A stretch of 64,000 bases of DNA from Streptomyces roseoviridis (GTDB taxonomy: Bacteria; Actinomycetota; Actinomycetes; Streptomycetales; Streptomycetaceae). Position numbers and translations under genes: made by a program. The notes beneath the pieces were generated by a model. It ran no database searches. It was given only the letters and a program-made list of their open reading frames with translations, and had not been told where the DNA came from. Positions 16,523 through 24,963 of this stretch are shown piece by piece. The stretch is taken from assembly GCF_039535235.1 (NCBI RefSeq), contig NZ_BAAAWU010000001.1, positions 4,526,001 to 4,590,000 on the forward strand, read 5' to 3'. How positions within the stretch are numbered: position 1 is the first letter of the stretch; each line of letters opens with the position of its first letter.

Positions 16523-18063
16523 ACGGCCGGGTCGTCGGAGGGCGTTACGAGCTGTCCGCCCTGATCGGCCAGGGCGGCATGGGCCAGGTCTGGACGGCGT
16601 ACGACGGCCGGCTCGACCGGCGGGTCGCGGTCAAGCTGCTCAGCCCGGCCGCCATCAGCGGCCCCGCCACGGCCGCCGACGAGCTGCGGCGCCGCTTCGT
16701 GCGGGAGTGCCGGGTCACCGCACAGGTCGGCCACCCCGGCCTCGTCACCGTCCACGACGCGGGCAGCGACGGCGACGACCTGTACCTGGTCATGCAGCAC
16801 GTGGAAGGCGCCGACCTCGCCGACCACCTCGCCGAGCACGACCCCTACCCCTGGCCCTGGGCGGTGTCCGTCGCGGCCCAGCTGTGCGCGGTGCTCGCCG
16901 CCGTGCACGCGGTGCCGATCGTTCACCGGGACCTCAAGCCGCGGAACGTGATGGTCCGCCCCGACGGCACGGTGATCGTGCTCGACCTCGGGGTCGCGTC
17001 CGTCCTCGACACCGACAACACCCGCCTCACCCACACCGGCTCGCCCATCGGCAGCCCCGCCTACATGGCGCCCGAGCAGGCCATGGGCGGCGCCGTCGGC
17101 CCGTACACGGACCTGTACGCGCTCGGGGTGCTGCTCCACGAACTCCTCAGCGGCAACGTGCCGTTCGCCGGCTCCACCGCGCTCGGCGTGCTGCACCGCC
17201 ACCTGTACGAGCCGCCCGTCCCGGTGCGCCGGCTGCGCCCCGAGGTGCCCGAGGCCCTGGAAGCGCTCGTGCTGCGCCTGCTCGCCAAGGACCCGCAGGC
17301 CCGCCCCTCCGGCGCGCAGGAGGTGTACGAGCAGCTGCTGCCGCTCCTGCCGCCGCGCGGCGCGGCCGGGTCGTCGGGCCCGCTCGATCCGACCCGCCCC
17401 TTCCGGCGCCCGCACGCCCCCTGGCCCGACCACGCGGTGCAGGCCGCTGCGCCCCCGGTCCCGGCCGTGGCGCCGGCTCCGGCGAAGCCCGACGTGGCGG
17501 CGGCCGTGGACGAGGTGAAGCGGCTGCTCGGCGAGGGCTCCCTCACCCAGGCCGTGGACATCCTCGGCGGCATCCTCCCGGCCGCCGCCGCCGAGCACGG
17601 CGAGCACTCGCCGGTCGTCCGCATCCTGCGCAAGCAGTACGCGGCGACGCTCATGGACGACGGCCAGTACCGCCGGGCGCTCCCGGAGCTGCGCCGCCTC
17701 GCCGAGGACCACGCGGCGGAGGCCGGCCCGGCCGACCCGCAGACCCTCCGCTTCCGTTACGACGCGGCCGTGTGCCTGGAACAGCTCGGCGACCCGTCGG
17801 CCGCGCTCGCCGAGTACCGCGCGCTCCTGCCGTACCACGAGCACGGCGCGCAGACGGATCCCGCGCAGCGGTCCCGCGCCTTCGACATCCGGCACCGGAT
17901 CGGTCTGCTGCAACTCGCGATCGGAGACCACGCGGCGGCCCTCTCCGGCCTCGGCGCCCTCCTGTACGACGTGGAGCGCTTCCACGGGCCGTACCACCCG
18001 CTGGCCGCCGATCTGCGCCGGGCGCTCGACCGCCGACGGCAGATGGGCGGCGCGCACGGCTGA
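16519..18063 (+). CDS. Serine/threonine protein kinase with C-terminal TPR-like region
   Basis: The 514-residue protein has a Hanks-type kinase domain at about residues 8-275: glycine loop GQGGMGQVW at about 17-25, the ATP lysine in VAVKLL near 39, catalytic loop HRDLKPRN at 136-143, a metal motif reading DLG instead of DFG near 156-158, and the activation loop ending in SPAYMAPEQ near 183. A Pro/Ala linker follows, then about 190 residues of helical TPR-like repeats (VDILGGILPAAAAEHGEHSPVVRILRKQYAATLMDDGQYRRALPEL). There is no membrane helix or PASTA domain, so it is cytoplasmic or recruited by the membrane protein encoded just upstream. Confidence 0.94.
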   Translation: MNGRVVGGRYELSALIGQGGMGQVWTAYDGRLDRRVAVKLLSPAAISGPATAADELRRRFVRECRVTAQVGHPGLVTVHDAGSDGDDLYLVMQHVEGADLADHLAEHDPYPWPWAVSVAAQLCAVLAAVHAVPIVHRDLKPRNVMVRPDGTVIVLDLGVASVLDTDNTRLTHTGSPIGSPAYMAPEQAMGGAVGPYTDLYALGVLLHELLSGNVPFAGSTALGVLHRHLYEPPVPVRRLRPEVPEALEALVLRLLAKDPQARPSGAQEVYEQLLPLLPPRGAAGSSGPLDPTRPFRRPHAPWPDHAVQAAAPPVPAVAPAPAKPDVAAAVDEVKRLLGEGSLTQAVDILGGILPAAAAEHGEHSPVVRILRKQYAATLMDDGQYRRALPELRRLAEDHAAEAGPADPQTLRFRYDAAVCLEQLGDPSAALAEYRALLPYHEHGAQTDPAQRSRAFDIRHRIGLLQLAIGDHAAALSGLGALLYDVERFHGPYHPLAADLRRALDRRRQMGGAHG

Positions 18064-18218
18064 GGGCCGTGACCCAGGGAGCCGGGGCGGAGCTGACGGA
18101 CCGGCAGAATCACGACTCCGCATCTGATCCGGAAACGGACGGTAGAGGTCCGAATTGGTCGTTTCGCGCTGTGTAATGTGCGCGTTCGATCATGTCCACG
18201 TCGCCCAAGGATCCCTCC

Positions 18219-18626
18219 ATGACCACGCCCCAGCCGTCCGACCCGTTCGCCGCTCCCGCCCCGGGCACCCCCGAGCAGGCTCCCGCCCCGGAGAAGAAGA
18301 AGGGCGGCGTGCTGAAGGCGGTCGGTGGCATTGTCGTGGCCATCGCGGTCATCCTCTTCTGGCGCATCGGCCTGCCGGAGCTCACGGGCACCGCCCCCGT
18401 CCACGCCGAGGTCGGCGAGTGCGTGACCGTGACCGGCCCCGACGACAAGCCGAAGGTCGACACCCAGGACTGCTCCTCGGGCAAGGCCGACCTGTTCAAG
18501 GTCGCCCAGGTGCACGAGGGCACCTACGACCTCCAGAAGTGCGACCGCAACAAGTACGCGGCGCTCGCGCAGCAGCTGGACTACGACCAGTTCGTGCTCT
18601 GCCTCGAAGAGGTCGCGGCGAAGTAG
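18219..18626 (+). CDS. Single-pass membrane protein, LppU/SCO3897-like
   Basis: I chose the ATG at 18219 because AAGGA lies seven bases before it; another ATG nine codons upstream lacks a site. The 135-residue product has a Pro-rich cytoplasmic head, a KKKGG stop-transfer patch, one membrane helix (residues about 38-55) and an extracytoplasmic domain with four cysteines in the spacing GECVTV, TQDCSS, QKCDRN and VLCLEE, which probably form two disulfides. This is the pattern of small actinobacterial LppU-type proteins, whose function is unknown. Confidence 0.78.
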   Translation: MTTPQPSDPFAAPAPGTPEQAPAPEKKKGGVLKAVGGIVVAIAVILFWRIGLPELTGTAPVHAEVGECVTVTGPDDKPKVDTQDCSSGKADLFKVAQVHEGTYDLQKCDRNKYAALAQQLDYDQFVLCLEEVAAK

Positions 18627-18645
18627 GCGACAGCCGTACGCGGAG

Positions 18646-18675
18646 GAGGGGCCGGCCCGGGCGGGCCGGCCCCTC
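18646..18675. terminator. Stem-loop terminator after the LppU-like gene
   Basis: A 13-bp perfect stem (GAGGGGCCGGCCC with its complement; arms 18646-18658 and 18663-18675) lies 20 bases after the stop codon. Confidence 0.75.
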
Positions 18676-18760
18676 CCGCATGTCCGGCCCCTCCCGCATG
18701 TCCGGCCCCTCCCGCATGTCCGGCCCCTCCGGCATGCCCTGGCCCCTTCCGCATGTCCAG
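18667..18760. repeat. 18-bp tandem repeat overlapping the terminator
   Basis: About five units of GGCCCCTCCCGCATGTCC run head to tail. The first unit overlaps the 3' arm of the terminator, so the array looks like an expansion of that arm. The last units are degenerate. Confidence 0.85.
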
Positions 18761-18807
18761 CCCCGCACGCGTACGCCGCGCGTCCCGTCCGGCTGCGGGG
18801 CGCCGGT

Positions 18808-19278
18808 TCAGCCGAACATGCCCACCCGGTAGTCCCCCGCGGGCTGCTGGAGGACGACGTTCACGCGGTTGTACGCGTTGATCAGGGCGATCAGCGCGAC
18901 GAGGCCGACCAGCTGCTCCTCGTCGTAGTGCTTGGCGGCCTCCTCCCACACCTCCTCCGGGACACCGGTCCCGTCGGCGATGCGGGTGCCCTGCTCGGCC
19001 AGCGCGAGGGCGGCGCGCTCGGCGTCGGTGAAGAGCCTGGTCTCGCGCCAGGCCGCGACCATGTGCAGCCGCAGCGAGGTCTCGCCGGCCGCCTCCGCGT
19101 CCTTGGTGTGCATGTCGAGGCAGAAGCCGCAGCCGTTGATCTGGCTCGCGCGGATCTTCACGAGCTCCTGGACCGCGTAGGGCAGTCCCGTGTCCGCGAC
19201 GGCCTTGCCCGCGGCGGCGAAGTGCTTGACGACCTTGTTGCCGGTCGGGCTGCCGAAGAGGTTGAGTCGGGCTTCCAT
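18808..19278 (-). CDS. Carboxymuconolactone decarboxylase / AhpD-like alkylhydroperoxidase
   Basis: The 156-residue protein has the CMD-family core: an N-terminal helix, then the redox pair in GCGFCLDMHTKDA (CxxC followed by His, residues about 50-60), and a third helix DEEQLVGLVALIALINAYNRV. Proteins with this CxxCxxxH pattern act as peroxidases or disulfide reductants in oxidative stress. The start at 19278 has AAGGAG at a good distance. No partner such as AhpC is adjacent. Confidence 0.9.
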   Translation of the reverse strand: MEARLNLFGSPTGNKVVKHFAAAGKAVADTGLPYAVQELVKIRASQINGCGFCLDMHTKDAEAAGETSLRLHMVAAWRETRLFTDAERAALALAEQGTRIADGTGVPEEVWEEAAKHYDEEQLVGLVALIALINAYNRVNVVLQQPAGDYRVGMFG

Positions 19279-19384
19279 GAGGGGCTCCTTCGTCGTGCTC
19301 GGTGTTCGCTACACAGCTACGACGGAGCCCGCCGGGGGAGTGTGACCGTCCAGGGTGTGACGCGCGCCACGCCTCTGGCGGGTC

Positions 19385-19471
19385 GTGCGCGTGACCCTCG
19401 ACGACGAGGCGAACGCCGCGTACGTCCGCCTCGTGGACGGCATCGCCCCCGGCGAGGCCGTCCGGCCACCT
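19385..19471 (+). pseudogene. Possible DUF2283 gene remnant (5' part only)
   Basis: From a GTG at 19385 the frame reads MRVTLDDEANAAYVRLVDG, which fits the start of DUF2283 proteins (V-x-Y/L-D-x-E-A-x-A-x-Y). The similarity stops after about 27 residues, just where the frame runs into the 3' end of the convergent YfhO gene. The rest of the domain is absent. The call rests on one short segment. Confidence 0.35.
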
Positions 19472-21972
19472 CAGATGCCGGGCACGGCCGCCACGGCCGC
19501 CACGGCCGCCACGGCGGACCCGGCGGACCCGGCGGACCCGGCGGGTCCGGAGGCGGCGGGGGCGTCGCGGGACGTCCGGCCGGAGGCGTGGGGCAGCCGC
19601 GGACGGTGCTCCCCGGCAGCGTCCTCACCGGCACCGCCGCCGTCCCCGCCCCGGGAGCGGCGCCGGACCGTCAGGCCCGCCCACACCGCCAGGAGCAGCA
19701 GCGCGGACCCGCCGGTCACCAGACCCGCGCGCAGGCCGGGCGGACGGAAGACGCAGCTCACCTCCCGGGCGCCGGGCCGCACCGGGGCCGCCACCAGGCC
19801 GCCGTACGAGGACGCCGGGCGGCCGTCGCACGTCCAGCCGGCGATCCGGGGCGCGGCCAGGACGAGTGTGCCGGTGGTGCCCGGGCGCAGGCGGGCCCGG
19901 ACCCCCGTGGACGTCACCCGGATCGCGCTGGGGCCCGGGGCCGTCGCCCGGAGCGCGGCCACGGCCGTCCGCAGGCGCCCGTGGTCCAGGCAGGCGACCT
20001 CGACGCCCCCGGCGGTCCCCGCGGTTCCCGTGGCCGCCCCGGGGAGCTCGGGGCGCAGCCCCGGCACCCGCTGGACGCCCAGGGACACCAGCGCGGCCCG
20101 CCACTTGGGGAGCTCGCCGCGGAGCCGGACCGTCACGGGACCCAGGCGGGCGGTGCCGGTGACGTCGGGGGCCCAGAGGAACGTTTCGGTGCCGACGCGG
20201 CAGGCGCCGGTCGGGCCCGGCGGCTCGTAGACCCGGGCGCCCAGCAGGAGTTCCTGGTTGCGGAACGGCGACGGGCCGTACACGGGGCCCGCCCCGGCCG
20301 GCCGTACCGTCACCAGGGGCAGCGCCGGACCCGTACGCACCACGGCGTCGTCCCGTCGGCGCGCGCCCACCGCGAACAGGGCGTCGGTGACGGGGTTGTC
20401 CAGGCTCTGGAGGTTGCGCCCCCGCGAGGTCCAGCCGGCGCCGAGGGCGGCCATGGTGCGGGTGAGGACGTCGGGCGTGAGGCTGCTGTAGTAGGCGCCG
20501 CCCTGGCCGCCCAGGGCCATCGGCTCGTTGGCGGTGGTGTGGGGACGGCCGGAGTCGGTGCGGTACGCGGGCCAGCCGTCCGCCCGGGCGAGGGCGTCGG
20601 CCAGGCGGCCGTCGGCGGCGCTCCAGGCGGGGTAGTCGTCGAGGCGGCGGAGCCGTTCCCGGTCGCCGTACGCCGTCGTCGCCGCCGCCTGGGCCACCAG
20701 GACCCCCGCCAGGAGCAGCACGGCGAGCCGCCCCCGCCGCACGAAGAGGACCGCGATGCCCGCCGCGAACAGCGCCCCGCCCCACACCGTCGCCTGCCCG
20801 CTGCCCAGCGCCCCGAGGCCGAGGACACCGACCGTGCCCGCCCCGCCGAGCAGTGCCCGCCGGTCCGGCAGGCCGTCGGCGAGCGCCGCCCACGCGGCCA
20901 GGACGAGGACGCCGGACAGGACGAAGGTCTGGCGGTACGGGCTGCCGTTGGGCGTGGCGAAGACGTGCCACACCAGATGCGTCGGCCCCCACTGGAGGGA
21001 CAGCGCGACGGCCAGGGCCAGGGCCGGCCACCGCCACTGCTCCCGGCGGATCCCGGGGCGGAAGAGCAGGGAGGCGGCCAGCACGGGAACGGCCGTCCAC
21101 ACGAACAGCGCCGGGGTGGAGAAGCCGTACGTGACGGGCATCAGGCGCGCCGCCAGGTCCGGCGCCCCGGCCGCCACGAACTCCCGCACCACGCCGGGGT
21201 GGGCGTGCCGCGTCCCGAGGAAGACCGGGACCAGGACGGGCGCCGCGAGCCCGACGCCGAGCAGCACGGTCACCGTGCCCCGGACGAGGACCGGGACGAG
21301 CATCCGCCGGTGCGGCACCGACACCAGGAGGACCAGCGCGGCGCCCAGCGTCGCCATGTACGCGGTGTAGAAGTTGGCCAGCCAGCACACGACGACGACC
21401 AGCGGCCCGAGCAGCGGCCGCCGTCCCTCCCGCACCCACACACCCACCAGGCACAGCAGCGGGAAGGCGATCAGGCCGTCCATCCACATCGGGTTGTAGA
21501 CGGCCTCCAGCAGGGCCCAGCCGCACAGCCCGTAGGCGGCGCCGAGCAGCCCCGCGCCCCACCACACGCCCGGCCGCGTCCGCAGCAGCGCCCAGGCCAT
21601 CGCCGCCGCGGCGGCCGCCGTCTTCAGGACGGTGATCCCGTACAGCGCGTACGCCAGGTCGGCGCGCGGGAAGAGGGCGACGAGCGGGGCGAACGGGCTG
21701 GTCAGATACGTGCCGAGGTCCGGCAGGAAGCTGGTGCCCCAGCCGGACTGCCAGTTCAGGAGCAGCCCGCCGTCCGCCCGCCCGTGCAGCAGGTCCCACA
21801 GCCGGGCGTGGAACGGCAGGAACTGGTTGCCCAGGTCGTTGACGCTGCGCCGGTGCGGGCCGAACGGGAAGGTGCGAGCGACGGCGTCACCCGCGCACAC
21901 GGCGACGGCGGTGAGCAGCAGCGCGGCAAGGGCCGGCGCGCGGCCTGCGGCACGCATGTTCGGGATCTTCAT
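19471..21972 (-). CDS. YfhO family membrane protein (GT-C type glycosyltransferase)
   Basis: The 833-residue protein has about a dozen membrane helices in its first 430 residues and an extracytoplasmic region of about 300 residues before a last helix near 745-765. Recognisable YfhO features are FPFGPHRRSVNDLGNQFLPFHARL near residue 36, the NWQSGWGTSF loop, and NPMWMDGLIAFPLLCLV near 165. In Bacillus and Listeria, YfhO moves sugars from a polyprenyl phosphate carrier to envelope polymers with CsbB and GtcA; the neighbouring GT2 and GtrA genes match that set. The C-terminus ends in Ala/Gly/Val repeats (AGSAGSAG, AVAAVAAV) from 9-base tandem repeats. The acceptor in this organism is unknown. Confidence 0.88.
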   Translation of the reverse strand: MKIPNMRAAGRAPALAALLLTAVAVCAGDAVARTFPFGPHRRSVNDLGNQFLPFHARLWDLLHGRADGGLLLNWQSGWGTSFLPDLGTYLTSPFAPLVALFPRADLAYALYGITVLKTAAAAAAMAWALLRTRPGVWWGAGLLGAAYGLCGWALLEAVYNPMWMDGLIAFPLLCLVGVWVREGRRPLLGPLVVVVCWLANFYTAYMATLGAALVLLVSVPHRRMLVPVLVRGTVTVLLGVGLAAPVLVPVFLGTRHAHPGVVREFVAAGAPDLAARLMPVTYGFSTPALFVWTAVPVLAASLLFRPGIRREQWRWPALALAVALSLQWGPTHLVWHVFATPNGSPYRQTFVLSGVLVLAAWAALADGLPDRRALLGGAGTVGVLGLGALGSGQATVWGGALFAAGIAVLFVRRGRLAVLLLAGVLVAQAAATTAYGDRERLRRLDDYPAWSAADGRLADALARADGWPAYRTDSGRPHTTANEPMALGGQGGAYYSSLTPDVLTRTMAALGAGWTSRGRNLQSLDNPVTDALFAVGARRRDDAVVRTGPALPLVTVRPAGAGPVYGPSPFRNQELLLGARVYEPPGPTGACRVGTETFLWAPDVTGTARLGPVTVRLRGELPKWRAALVSLGVQRVPGLRPELPGAATGTAGTAGGVEVACLDHGRLRTAVAALRATAPGPSAIRVTSTGVRARLRPGTTGTLVLAAPRIAGWTCDGRPASSYGGLVAAPVRPGAREVSCVFRPPGLRAGLVTGGSALLLLAVWAGLTVRRRSRGGDGGGAGEDAAGEHRPRLPHASGRTSRDAPAASGPAGSAGSAGSAVAAVAAVAAVPGI

Positions 21973-22097
21973 CGTGGAACGAATATGACAGCGATAATGC
22001 CGAAATCGGCCCCCGCGCCGGGCAGTTCACGCAATGGTCGCCTGACCGTCACCGACGGAATCCGGCGGCGACATCCGCACCGGCTGTGGTGGCGTGC

Positions 22098-23054
22098 GTG
22101 CTGCTCTCGATCGTGGTCCCGTGCTTCAACGAAGAAGAGATCATCGGTCGCTTTCACGACCATGTGACGAAGGAACTCTCCCGTTTCGACGGAGAATTCG
22201 AGATCGTCTACGTGGACGACGGAAGCCGTGACCGTACGCTGCCGCTCCTGGAGGGGATCGCCGCCGGCGACCCCCGGGCGCGCTATGTCTCCTTCAGCCG
22301 CAACTTCGGCAAGGAGGCCGCCATGCTGGCGGGCCTGCGGCACGCGGCCGGCGACGCCGTCGTCATCATGGACGCCGACCTCCAGCACCCGCCGGAGCTG
22401 GTGCACCGCATGGTGGCCCTGCACGCCGAGGGATACGACCAGGTCATCGCCCGCCGCACCCGCACCGGCGACCGGGTCACCCGCACCCTGACCGCCCGCG
22501 CCTACTACTGGGCGATCAACCGGCTGGTGGACGTCGAGCTCGTCGACGGCGTCGGCGACTTCCGGCTCCTTTCCCGCCGCACGGTCGACTCGATCCTCGA
22601 ACTGACCGAATACAACCGCTTCTCCAAGGGGCTCTTCGCCTGGGTCGGATTCCGGACGACGACGTTCGAGTACGAGAATGCGGTGCGTGAACAGGGCCGT
22701 TCCAAGTGGACCTTCGGAAAGCTCCTCAACTACGGCCTCGACGGCCTCCTCTCCTTCAACAACAAACCGCTGCGGGCCGCCGTCTACCTCGGAATGATCC
22801 TGGTCGCCGTCGCTTTCGCGTACGCCGCCTGGATCGTCGGCGTCGCCCTGGTGAACGGCGTCGAGACGCCCGGCTACGTCACCCTGCTCGTGACGGTCAC
22901 GGCACTCGCCGGCGTCCAGATGGTGATGCTGGGACTGGTCGGCGAGTACGTCGGCCGCATCTACTACGAGGTGAAGCGCCGCCCGCACTACCTGGTGAAG
23001 GCGACCAACGCCCGCGTCACCGCCACCAGCCACGAGGAGCTCGTCCGCCGATGA
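22098..23054 (+). CDS. GT2 glycosyltransferase, polyprenyl-phosphate sugar transferase (GtrB/CsbB-like)
   Basis: This 318-residue protein has a GT-A domain with SIVVPCFNEEE at the N-terminus, VYVDDGSRD near residue 37, and the metal motif MDADLQHP near 92, then EQGRSKWTFGKL near 200 and two C-terminal membrane helices (about 228-250 and 262-285). It transfers a sugar from a nucleotide donor to undecaprenyl phosphate on the inner leaflet. The start is uncertain: GTG 22098 puts LLSIVV at the usual place; GTG 22086 would add four residues. It overlaps the GtrA gene by ATGA. Confidence 0.92.
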   Translation: MLLSIVVPCFNEEEIIGRFHDHVTKELSRFDGEFEIVYVDDGSRDRTLPLLEGIAAGDPRARYVSFSRNFGKEAAMLAGLRHAAGDAVVIMDADLQHPPELVHRMVALHAEGYDQVIARRTRTGDRVTRTLTARAYYWAINRLVDVELVDGVGDFRLLSRRTVDSILELTEYNRFSKGLFAWVGFRTTTFEYENAVREQGRSKWTFGKLLNYGLDGLLSFNNKPLRAAVYLGMILVAVAFAYAAWIVGVALVNGVETPGYVTLLVTVTALAGVQMVMLGLVGEYVGRIYYEVKRRPHYLVKATNARVTATSHEELVRR

Positions 23055-23524
23055 CCCGGACCGCCGTGACCTGGCAGGTGGTGCGCTTCGGCCTGGTCGG
23101 CGCCGTCAACACCGGCACCTACTACGGCCTCTACCTGCTCCTCGGCCACTGGCTGCCGTACATCGCCGCGCACGTCGCCGCCTTCGCGCTGTCGATGGTC
23201 GGCTCCTTCTTCCTCACCTCGTACGTCACCTACCGCACTCGCCCCACCTGGCGGAAGTTCCTCCTCTTCCCCCTCACCAACGCGGCGAACTTCGTGATCA
23301 CGACGGCCGGCGTCTACGTCCTGGTGGACCTCCTGGGCGTCGACACCCGCTACGCCCCGCTGCTCGCGGCGGCGGCCGCGATCCCGGTCACCTTCCTGGT
23401 CTCCCGGACGATCATGCTGGGACCCGACCGGGACACGCGGCGCGACGGCTCGCGGGGACAGCCGGTGGACCACCCCCACGAGCCGACGGCCGTCGAAGCC
23501 TCCGTCAACGAGCGCACGCGCTAG
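23051..23524 (+). CDS. GtrA-like membrane protein (lipid-linked sugar flippase)
   Basis: The 157-residue protein has four membrane helices (about residues 8-28, 36-56, 70-92, 98-118), the GtrA layout. GtrA/GtcA proteins bring the lipid-linked sugar to the outer leaflet for a GT-C enzyme such as YfhO. The start ATG overlaps the stop of the GT2 gene. The codons for RTIMLGPD (in 23404-23428) are repeated perfectly at 24939-24963, where they continue in frame to another stop codon. The present C-terminal 31 residues may therefore not be the original ones. Confidence 0.88.
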   Translation: MTRTAVTWQVVRFGLVGAVNTGTYYGLYLLLGHWLPYIAAHVAAFALSMVGSFFLTSYVTYRTRPTWRKFLLFPLTNAANFVITTAGVYVLVDLLGVDTRYAPLLAAAAAIPVTFLVSRTIMLGPDRDTRRDGSRGQPVDHPHEPTAVEASVNERTR

Positions 23525-23646
23525 TGCTCTGGCCGGGAAGGTTCGCCGGGTTGTTCGGAGGAGGGTGGATGGCGTGCGATGAAGCCCGACGAGGTAGATC
23601 CACCTCGTAAGATCTTGAGCCCAGGCACGAATGTCGGAGGGCGACG

Positions 23647-24045
23647 ATGGAAGAACCGCGGGTACGCCTCGCCAGCGATGACGTGTGGCTGGAACTGGCT
23701 CGGGCTGATGGCAACAGCTGGCGGATCACCGCAGATTGGTGCTCGTGGCTGACCGCTGACTTCACCGCGGATCTCAGCGCTGCGGAGGTCGTGGACTTCG
23801 CAGCCCGCATGCTTTCTCACCTGCGGGCGCCATCGGGTGGACGCTTTTCGGCGGCGGTGACTCCCGGTCGGAACAATCCGCTGACGTTGAAGGCGGAGCC
23901 CGTCGGGGACAAGTTCGCCTTTTTCGTGCGCCTGACTCCCAACGGTGATGACAGCGTGTGTCATTTGCAGATGGAGGTCGATCCGATCGCCACGTCGGAA
24001 CTTCAAGAAGCATTCCGTGCGCTACACGCGGCGCTGAGCGTCTGA
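23647..24045 (+). CDS. Hypothetical protein of the gtrA insertion
   Basis: The 132-residue protein is preceded by GGAGGG at a good distance. It is soluble and acidic, with Trp-rich strands (WLELARADGNSWRITADWCSWLTADFTADLS), a helix AAEVVDFAARMLSHL, two more strands (TLKAEPVGDKFAFFVRLTP) and a final helix ATSELQEAFRALHAALSV. I do not recognise the family. The size, single domain and neighbourhood of a SUKH-like relic would suit an immunity-type protein, but this is a guess. Its codon use is less GC-biased than that of flanking genes, pointing to transfer. Confidence 0.72.
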   Translation: MEEPRVRLASDDVWLELARADGNSWRITADWCSWLTADFTADLSAAEVVDFAARMLSHLRAPSGGRFSAAVTPGRNNPLTLKAEPVGDKFAFFVRLTPNGDDSVCHLQMEVDPIATSELQEAFRALHAALSV

Positions 24046-24062
24046 GCTGCCGGAACAGCTGG

Positions 24063-24485
24063 TCAGACCGCCATCGTGAGCGGGCGTCCGCCCCAGCGGA
24101 TGCCCTTCTCGCTGCGCGGATGCGGGCGCGTTCCCTGCGCTGGGCAGCCAGGACATCGCGGTGGCGGGCGTTGGCGTTGCGTCAGCGCAAGTAGGCGTGC
24201 AGAGCCCGGGTCTGCACGGTGTGGTTGGGGTAGTTCGAGTTGGCGATGGTGAACTGCCGCAGTGGTCCGAAGTGGGCCTCGATCGGGTTCGCCCAGGAGG
24301 CGTAGGTCGGGGTGAAGCACAGCACGACCTTGTTCTTCCGCGCCCAGCGGCGGATGTCGGCGCCCTTGTGGGCCGACAGATTGTCCATGATCACGTAGAT
24401 CGGGGCGCCGTCGGGCCGGGCGGCGCGAATCGATTTCAGTGCGGCCAACGTGTTCCCGGTGCCTTTCCTGCGGTGATCCATTCCG
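24063..24485 (-). pseudogene. IS630 family transposase, 3' fragment with nonsense and frameshift mutations
   Basis: The minus strand encodes the C-terminal half of a DDE transposase of the IS630 type: KGTGNTLAALKSIRAARP, then IYVIMDNLSAHKG with the second catalytic Asp, and CFTPTYASWANPIEAHFG with the catalytic Glu region. At 24182-24184 a TGA stands where an in-frame Trp codon is expected (LR-stop-RNANARHRDV). Further on, an extra GC pair (ATCCGCGCAGC) shifts the frame before the usual end EKGIRWGGRPLT. The N-terminal half is absent beyond about 24485. The element cannot move by itself. Confidence 0.82.
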
Positions 24486-24919
24486 CGTGAGCACGCGGCG
24501 ATGCTGGAGAAGTACGGGCCCGGCTGTTTCAACGACTTCCTCTGGATCTACGAGAACTCCGAGCCTGGCATCCGGCCGAACATCGAGGCGCGCACGCGAG
24601 AGGCGTCCGAGATCCTGGCCGGGGTGACTGCTCCGGTGGGCCGCCATCTGGCCCGGGAATTCGGTGTCTCACTCGCTGACCTAGTGCAGTGGGGGAGTAC
24701 GGACAACGCGGATTGGCTTTCTGGGTACCCGTCGGCCCCACGGACGACTGGCCTGCCGCGCTGATCGAAGCCGGGCAGCTCGACTTTCTCGTCGTCCCGG
24801 AGGGGCCGGTCGCTGCCGTTCTCGGCCTCCTGTCGGGCGGGATCGCCGCCCCCTGCTTTCCGGCCGGTTTCGCAGAGGGAGGGCCGGTGTTCGAGGTGTG
24901 GTCGAGCGAGGGGGGGTGA
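24486..24919 (+). pseudogene. SMI1/KNR4 (SUKH)-like gene, 5' truncated and frameshifted
   Basis: The frame from about 24489 reads EHAAMLEKYGPGCFNDFLWIYE, the pattern of the first helix and strand of SUKH domains, with the first 20-30 residues cut off at the transposase junction. It continues through REFGVSLADLVQWGSTDNADWL and then shifts: one T is missing in CTTTC near 24718. The second frame continues with FWVPVGPTDDWPAAL, IEAGQLDFLVVPEG and PVFEVWSSEGG to a stop at 24917-24919. Joined, the parts form an almost complete SUKH-like protein. SUKH proteins often serve as immunity proteins against secreted nuclease toxins. The family call is by pattern, not search. Confidence 0.55.
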
Positions 24920-24963
24920 GGCCGTCGGGTCACGGCCTCCGGACGATCATGCTGGGACCCGAC

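Larger units (their letters stand above)
23404..24963. mobile_element. Inserted segment flanked by 25-bp direct repeats at the gtrA 3' end
   Basis: A perfect 25-bp direct repeat lies at 23404-23428 (inside gtrA) and 24939-24963. Both copies are in the same coding frame (RTIMLGPD), and each is followed by an open frame to a stop: 31 codons in the left copy, 18 in the right copy (stop at 25018). The 1.5 kb between them has lower GC and less biased codons than its surroundings and holds an unknown gene, an IS630-type remnant and a broken SUKH-like gene. This is what site-specific integration into a gene end leaves. No integrase is present, so the element would be a relic. Confidence 0.6.

Noticed and set aside
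23525..23646. IS terminal repeat directly after the gtrA stop
   Set aside because: The sequence after the stop looked familiar as an IS end, but no inverted partner was found within the next 1.5 kb.
24501..24764. Intact 87-residue gene in the gtrA insertion
   Set aside because: Its last 13 codons are out of frame with the continuing SUKH-like sequence, and its start lies inside a domain. It is better explained as part of a pseudogene.
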